Shown one piece after another: positions 60,135 to 64,000 of a stretch of 64,000 bases of DNA (the stretch's first letter is position 1; each line of letters starts with the position of its first letter). Made by a program: the position numbers and the translations under genes. The DNA lies in NCBI GenBank assembly GCA_019695305.1, contig JAIBAG010000001.1:260108-324107 (forward strand), written 5' to 3'. This stretch comes from a bacterium (lineage in GTDB: Bacteria > UBA10199 > JAIBAG01). Under the pieces are notes generated by a model. It ran no database searches and was not told the origin of the DNA. It worked only from the letters and a program-made list of their open reading frames with translations.

Positions 60135-62231
60135 ATGAAAAAAATTTTCCTAAGTTTGTTGTTTTTACTCCAAATTACATCCGCTCAAGGTGCGGCTGTA
60201 GCACCCATTCCTTGCGGGGAAAATGCGGCTGATATTGTGCTGATGCTTGATCGTACTGGTTCTATTTCATCTACTACCCGTACAAAAGAAGCTGCGGCTG
60301 CTAACGCTTTTATTGATGCTGTAACAGGCACAGGGACTTCTCATAAAATTTCGGTAGGTCGTTTTAATGATGATACTGCTGATGATGCAAATGATCCAAC
60401 TGATACTACAGACGCTGCTATTTATTACAGCATGTCCGATGCTTCTTATTCGTATACTACGCTTAAAACAAAAGTGACAGCTGCGATGAGCTCTCAAGGC
60501 AGTGGAACAAATTTGGAAGATGCTATTGAAGTTGCTGCTAAAGAGTTAATTACAAACGGTACGCACACTAAAAAAGTTATTGTCCTTTTATCGGATGGTG
60601 AGTCTAATCGTCGTGATTCGTTGGCTGAAGATAATTCTGAGAGCGATGATCATTTAGATTATGACAGTGATGCTACAGATCATGAAGCTGATTATTTAGG
60701 TGCTGCCAAAGATGCTGCTGAAGAAGCTCGCGCGCAAGGTATTACAATTATTGCTATTGCTTACGATAATACAATTGCTGGTGAAAAGAAATACCGTGAA
60801 GTGCTTGCTGATATGACAGGTAATGCTGCTGCTGATGATAAAACAGCAAATGATCATGATGTGACAGAGCAAGAGCGGACAGACGAAAATAAAGACGGTG
60901 ACAATTTCTATATAGCTTTGGGTTCTAATGATGATGCTGATTTGTCGACAGTATTTTTAGCTATAGCTGGTGCTATTAGTTGTGATGATGGCAATGCTTG
61001 CACCCAAGATAGCTGTGTTGAGAATCAATGTATTTTTACAGCTTCCCCCTCCGGCAAAGACGATGATGGCGATAATATCGATAACTGTACTGATACCTGC
61101 GATAACCGTATTGACACTGATCAGGATGGTGTTGCCGACTGTGTTGATATTTGCCAAGGCTTTGATGATAGTGTTGATACCGATGGTGATGAAACACCTG
61201 ATGGCTGTGATGTTGAAAGCTGCAATGGTATTGATGATAACGGTATAAACGGTATTGATGAAGGCTTTCCTGATAGTGATAACGATGGTGTTGCCGATTG
61301 TGTGGATGAATGTGACGATTCGGTAAATACCGACGGTGATAATTATCCTAATTGTCAGGAAGAATGCGATACCGATCCTTACAAATCTGAACCCGGTGAA
61401 TGTGGATGTGGAAATACCGACTATGAAGTAGGTGATTCGATTGTTTGCTATATCGATGAGTGCCCTGAAGGTTCGGGTGAAACCGATAGCGATGGTGATG
61501 GCGTTTTCGATTGTTACGATCAATGTCCTGGTCAAAACGATAATCTTGATAGCGATGGCGACTTGATTGTCGATTGTCAGGATGCTTGCCCTAATGATCC
61601 TCGTAAAACTGAAAATGTTGGACCTTGTGGTTGTGGTGCTGTTGAAGTGTTTGGCGAAAGTGTGCCTCGTACCATTAACTATATTTATTACGAAAATTAC
61701 ACCTGCGACTATTGTCCTAATGATGAAAATAAAATGGAGCCTGGCCAATGTGGTTGTGGTGTAGATGATGTGGATACCGATGTAGATGGTGTTGCAGAAT
61801 GTAACGACCGTTGTGACGGCAGTGATGACAGCCTTGATAGCGATGCGGATGAAGTGCCTGATTGCTTAGATGCTTGTCCGTTTGATGCTGCTAAATCGGA
61901 AGTTGCTGGCTTATGCGGTTGCGGTGTAGCTGAAACCGATACCGATCAAGATGGCACTCCCAACTGTAACGATTTGTGTGCCAATGACCCCGCTAAAACC
62001 GAAGAAGGTTTGTGTGGTTGTGGTGAAGTGGATGTGGATGAAAACGATAACGGCATTTGCGATAATTTGGATGTTGCTCCAGCTGTTGTCCCATTGCCTG
62101 CTTTTAGCCAAATTCAAGGTAGCGGTTCTAGCTGTAGCTTAAATGCCGATGCCTCGGCTAATATGACTGGTTTTATGGCATTAGCCTTTGCATTAATAGG
62201 CGTAGCTCTTGTTCGTAAAAAAATAAGCTAA
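60135..62231 (+). CDS. Second VWA-domain surface protein with Cys/Asp repeats and sorting tag
   Basis: The ATG at 60135, after AAAGGG, gives 698 residues; an earlier frame start would pass through the upstream terminator. A signal peptide (ending AQGA) precedes a VWA domain (about 32-285) with D39-x-T41-x-S43 and LLSDGESNRR. A DDGNACTQDSCVENQC joint and about eight irregular Cys/Asp repeats follow. The end FSQIQGSGSSCSL-NADASANM, helix, RKKIS is nearly the same as in the 24-repeat protein. The VWA domain is acidic and Ala/Asp-rich compared with that of the 47756 protein. Confidence 0.88.
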   Translation: MKKIFLSLLFLLQITSAQGAAVAPIPCGENAADIVLMLDRTGSISSTTRTKEAAAANAFIDAVTGTGTSHKISVGRFNDDTADDANDPTDTTDAAIYYSMSDASYSYTTLKTKVTAAMSSQGSGTNLEDAIEVAAKELITNGTHTKKVIVLLSDGESNRRDSLAEDNSESDDHLDYDSDATDHEADYLGAAKDAAEEARAQGITIIAIAYDNTIAGEKKYREVLADMTGNAAADDKTANDHDVTEQERTDENKDGDNFYIALGSNDDADLSTVFLAIAGAISCDDGNACTQDSCVENQCIFTASPSGKDDDGDNIDNCTDTCDNRIDTDQDGVADCVDICQGFDDSVDTDGDETPDGCDVESCNGIDDNGINGIDEGFPDSDNDGVADCVDECDDSVNTDGDNYPNCQEECDTDPYKSEPGECGCGNTDYEVGDSIVCYIDECPEGSGETDSDGDGVFDCYDQCPGQNDNLDSDGDLIVDCQDACPNDPRKTENVGPCGCGAVEVFGESVPRTINYIYYENYTCDYCPNDENKMEPGQCGCGVDDVDTDVDGVAECNDRCDGSDDSLDSDADEVPDCLDACPFDAAKSEVAGLCGCGVAETDTDQDGTPNCNDLCANDPAKTEEGLCGCGEVDVDENDNGICDNLDVAPAVVPLPAFSQIQGSGSSCSLNADASANMTGFMALAFALIGVALVRKKIS

Positions 62232-62250
62232 GCTATTATAAAATAAGTAT

Positions 62251-62288
62251 AAAAAAGGCGTTTCCTTTACCGGGAAACGCCTTTTTTT
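62251..62288 (+). terminator. Rho-independent terminator
   Basis: AAAGGCGTTTCC pairs with GGAAACGCC (62273-62281), followed by seven T. It may also serve the convergent ATPase gene, since its mirror carries an A-tract/T-tract. Confidence 0.9.
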
Positions 62289-63579
62289 ATTTTACGTGGC
62301 AAAGTGCAAAGAGTGGTAGGTTTTGTATGATGTTATCCTTTTGCGAATTGTTCTGAGAAATTCGGTAAGCTATATGGGGTTGATATTTTTGGTTATAAAC
62401 CCCAAGGCTTTTAGATCGGTTACTGAGCCCTGCTTTTACTTCCAGCGGGTAAACATTCCCCTCATTTTCAATTATAAAATCCACTTCGGCCATTCTGTTT
62501 GTTGTCCAATAGTAGAGTGGTTGTTCTCTATAGCAAGTGAGTTCTTGTGCTACAAAATTTTCGGTAAGAGCTCCTTTAAATTCGGTAAAGAGTTCGTTGG
62601 GAGTAAGAATTGTTTTACTGGTTAAATGGCTGAGTGCTCCCAATAATCCTACATCGAGCATATAAAATTTATCAAAGTTTTCGCTGCTATAATGTACCAA
62701 GGGCACTCCGGGTTTAGTGATGGCATGGCAAGGATAAATAAGATTGGCATCTTTTAACCATTGAAGAGCGTCGTTATATTCGCGGGCACGGGCATTTTTT
62801 GAAATAGCGCTGTATACAAATTTTTTATTTTCTTTGGCCAGTTGCTGAGGGATTGATTGCCATAACTTCATTACTTTTGGAATGTCGGTTGCTGGTGTGT
62901 GTTTGGCAAAATCTAATTGGTACGATTTGAGAATATCATTTTGTATATGGCGGCAATTTTCTAAATTTTGATTTTTTACGTAACTATCCACCACTTCGGG
63001 CATGCCGCCTGTAAAAAAATAAAATTTAAGTTGTTCTAACAAGGCAGTATAAAAAGCCTGTGGCATTTGTTTGGTAATGTCGTGTTCTATTAAAAACTGC
63101 TTTAAATGATTGTGTTCGGTTGCGCTTAAAAATTCCATAAATGACAAAGGATAAATGTTTATGAAATTTACTTTTCCAACCGGAAATCCTTTTTCTTTAG
63201 ACATTTGAATGCCCAAAAGAGAACCGGCACAAGCAATGTGGTGTTCGGGAGCTTCTTCACAAAAATATTTGAGGCTGTTTAAAGCCTGGGGGCATTCCTG
63301 AATTTCATCAAAAACAAGTAATGTATTTTTGGGAGTTAAGGTTTGCCCACTATAGAGCTGTAATTTTTTGATCAGTTCTTTGGGCTTTAAGGAGGCTTCA
63401 AATAAGGATTTTAAGAGAGGATCGGCATCAAAGTTAAAATAAGCCAGATGTTCATAATTTTTCCCTAGTTCTTTTAATAGCCAGGTTTTGCCCACCTGTC
63501 TGGCTCCCCTTAAAATGAGGGGCTTACGGCCTGGTGCCCGGCTCCATTTTATGAGTTGATCTAAAATTATACGTTTCAC
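62287..63579 (-). CDS. AAA ATPase with DUF4143 domain, copy 2
   Basis: A 430-residue protein starting at GTG 63579. Walker A is GARQVGKTW, with LLVFDEIQECP and the sensor CAGSLLG, a central helical region, and a C-terminal DUF4143 with the nuclease-like MAEVDFIIENEGNVYPLEVKAG. It belongs to a different subfamily from the 50790 protein. It is encoded on the opposite strand, convergent with the second VWA-repeat gene. Confidence 0.93.
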   Translation of the reverse strand: MKRIILDQLIKWSRAPGRKPLILRGARQVGKTWLLKELGKNYEHLAYFNFDADPLLKSLFEASLKPKELIKKLQLYSGQTLTPKNTLLVFDEIQECPQALNSLKYFCEEAPEHHIACAGSLLGIQMSKEKGFPVGKVNFINIYPLSFMEFLSATEHNHLKQFLIEHDITKQMPQAFYTALLEQLKFYFFTGGMPEVVDSYVKNQNLENCRHIQNDILKSYQLDFAKHTPATDIPKVMKLWQSIPQQLAKENKKFVYSAISKNARAREYNDALQWLKDANLIYPCHAITKPGVPLVHYSSENFDKFYMLDVGLLGALSHLTSKTILTPNELFTEFKGALTENFVAQELTCYREQPLYYWTTNRMAEVDFIIENEGNVYPLEVKAGLSNRSKSLGVYNQKYQPHIAYRISQNNSQKDNIIQNLPLFALCHVK

Positions 63580-63593
63580 AGAGATAATATGTC

Positions 63594-63637
63594 AAAAACG
63601 TGATATTTAGTCAATTTTATATGGTAAAAACGTGATA
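63594..63637. promoter_or_regulatory. Direct repeat upstream of the second ATPase gene
   Basis: AAAAACGTGATA occurs at 63594-63605 and 63626-63637, 32 bp (three helical turns) apart, just upstream of the GTG start. This is a plausible binding site pair for the control of this gene. Confidence 0.45.
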
Positions 63638-63708
63638 ATATCTCATAAGCTACTTAAAATGTCTTTCCCGCAATACTGATGAAAAGGTGCCCTTTTTATT
63701 TTGGCGTA

Positions 63709-63736
63709 TTGACATTTTTGACCAGCCGTCCTAAGT
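63709..63736 (+). promoter_or_regulatory. Shared promoter-like element, copy C
   Basis: TTGACA (63709-63714), 16 nt, CTAAGT (63731-63736), 30 nt before the start of the His/Asp-rich gene. Confidence 0.55.
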
Positions 63737-63747
63737 CCCCATCCATC

Positions 63748-63765
63748 AGATCAATTGGAGGATCT
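63748..63765 (+). promoter_or_regulatory. Small hairpin enclosing the ribosome binding site
   Basis: AGATC (63748-63752) and GATCT (63761-63765) flank the loop AATTGGAG, which carries the Shine-Dalgarno sequence; the ATG is at 63767. The layout repeats that before 47756. Confidence 0.4.
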
Positions 63766-63766
63766 T

Positions 63767-64000
63767 ATGCGTAAAATTTTACTCTTTATTACTCTTGGTT
63801 TTATTTTAGCCTTTTCTTCCCATGCTATGGCCACAGGTTCTCATCATCACGATGACAATGATGATGGCTGTGAACAGGGCGAACATCACGATGACGAAGA
63901 TGGTGATGATGATGGATTTGACCGCAGTGCGAGTTCAACGCGTACCTTCTGGTGGTTTGATTGGTTTTTTCACCACCACGATCATGATGATGATGATGAT
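63767..64000 (+). CDS. His/Asp-rich secreted protein (3' end missing)
   Basis: The first 78 residues are visible and the frame runs off the right edge. A signal peptide (MRKILLFITLGFILAFSSHAMA) precedes blocks of His and Asp (TGSHHHDDNDDG, EHHDDEDGDDDG, FFHHHDHDDDDD) with an aromatic patch TFWWFDWFF. It could bind metal ions or calcium. It uses the same promoter-like element and hairpin as the array upstream, so it probably belongs to that regulon. Confidence 0.75.
   Translation, partial: MRKILLFITLGFILAFSSHAMATGSHHHDDNDDGCEQGEHHDDEDGDDDGFDRSASSTRTFWWFDWFFHHHDHDDDDD

Noticed and set aside
60957..61748. A 263-codon frame antisense to the second VWA-repeat gene
   Set aside because: A shadow of the Asp-rich repeats; its Ile/Thr-rich translation has no domain or ribosome binding site.
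47756..62231. A diversity-generating retroelement acting on the repeat genes
   Set aside because: No reverse transcriptase, template repeat or adenine-biased variation is visible; the differences are synonymous-rich drift between tandem copies.
63566..63595. TTGACA/TATAAT pair on the minus strand before the second ATPase
   Set aside because: The TATAAT would lie downstream of the GTG start inside the coding region, so it cannot serve the full-length protein.

Overview
The window looks like chromosomal DNA of an AT-leaning, Gram-negative, aerobically respiring bacterium of the deltaproteobacteria in the old broad sense (Myxococcota/Bdellovibrionota-like). This is inferred from gene content, not from a marker tree. 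The evidence is an alternative complex III plus cytochrome c oxidase cluster, a split b'/b F-type ATP synthase operon without its a and c subunits, SurA-like periplasmic chaperones, lipoproteins, and secreted calcium-repeat proteins carrying a Cys-containing C-terminal sorting tag reminiscent of MYXO-CTERM. The standard genetic code is used.

Region 1 (1-12368, all +) is one respiratory cluster: actB (cut by the left edge), actC, actD, actE, actF, a Sco copper chaperone, a tri-haem cytochrome c, a 36-residue membrane peptide, coxB, coxA, coxC, coxD, a second subunit-III-like gene, a small CxxC membrane protein, a DUF420 protein and ctaA. Together they oxidise quinol, pass electrons through cytochromes c to an aa3-type oxidase, and assemble its copper and haem A centres. 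Region 2 (12349-19059) holds two unknown genes, a winged-helix regulator with a strong palindrome over its own start, pdxA, two parvulin chaperones and an NhaD-like antiporter. Region 3 (19193-25576) is atpF', atpF, atpH, atpA, atpG, atpD, atpC (an unusually short epsilon), then a small membrane protein and a PaaI-type thioesterase. Region 4 (25577-31573) has a brnT/brnA toxin-antitoxin pair whose toxin is frameshifted, small secreted proteins, a 770-residue L,D-transpeptidase/AsmA-like/GT51 fusion, and a NAGPA-type glycosidase.

Region 5 (31798-42410) begins at tRNA-Gly(CCC). An integrative element of about 8.9 kb lies between two identical 21-bp repeats (31929 and 40781). It carries a tyrosine integrase, excisionase, primase-polymerase/RepA-like ATPase, repressors, a serine recombinase, an IS630-type fragment, and an XRE + AlbA_2 (Schlafen-like) pair. 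It is followed by a second, scrambled segment made of tRNA-derived fragments and inverted repeats that flank a Cys-rich secreted protein whose C-terminal tag has been cut off.

Region 6 (42445-64000) has a gamma-glutamyltransferase, an ABC-2 exporter and, most strikingly, an array of related surface proteins: a VWA + calcium-repeat protein, a decayed paralogue, a 1503-residue lipoprotein with Ig-like, calcium and FG-GAP repeats, a 24-unit Cys/Asp-repeat protein, a second VWA + calcium-repeat protein, and the start of a His/Asp-rich secreted protein. Two AAA/DUF4143 ATPases lie within and at the end of the array. Three intact members and one decayed copy share a C-terminal tag (QGSG-x-SC-[SN]-L, membrane helix, basic tail). 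Four genes share an unusual promoter-like element, TTGACW-N16-YTARRS. This looks like a co-regulated, recently expanding surface-display family and is the best candidate for an undescribed system here.
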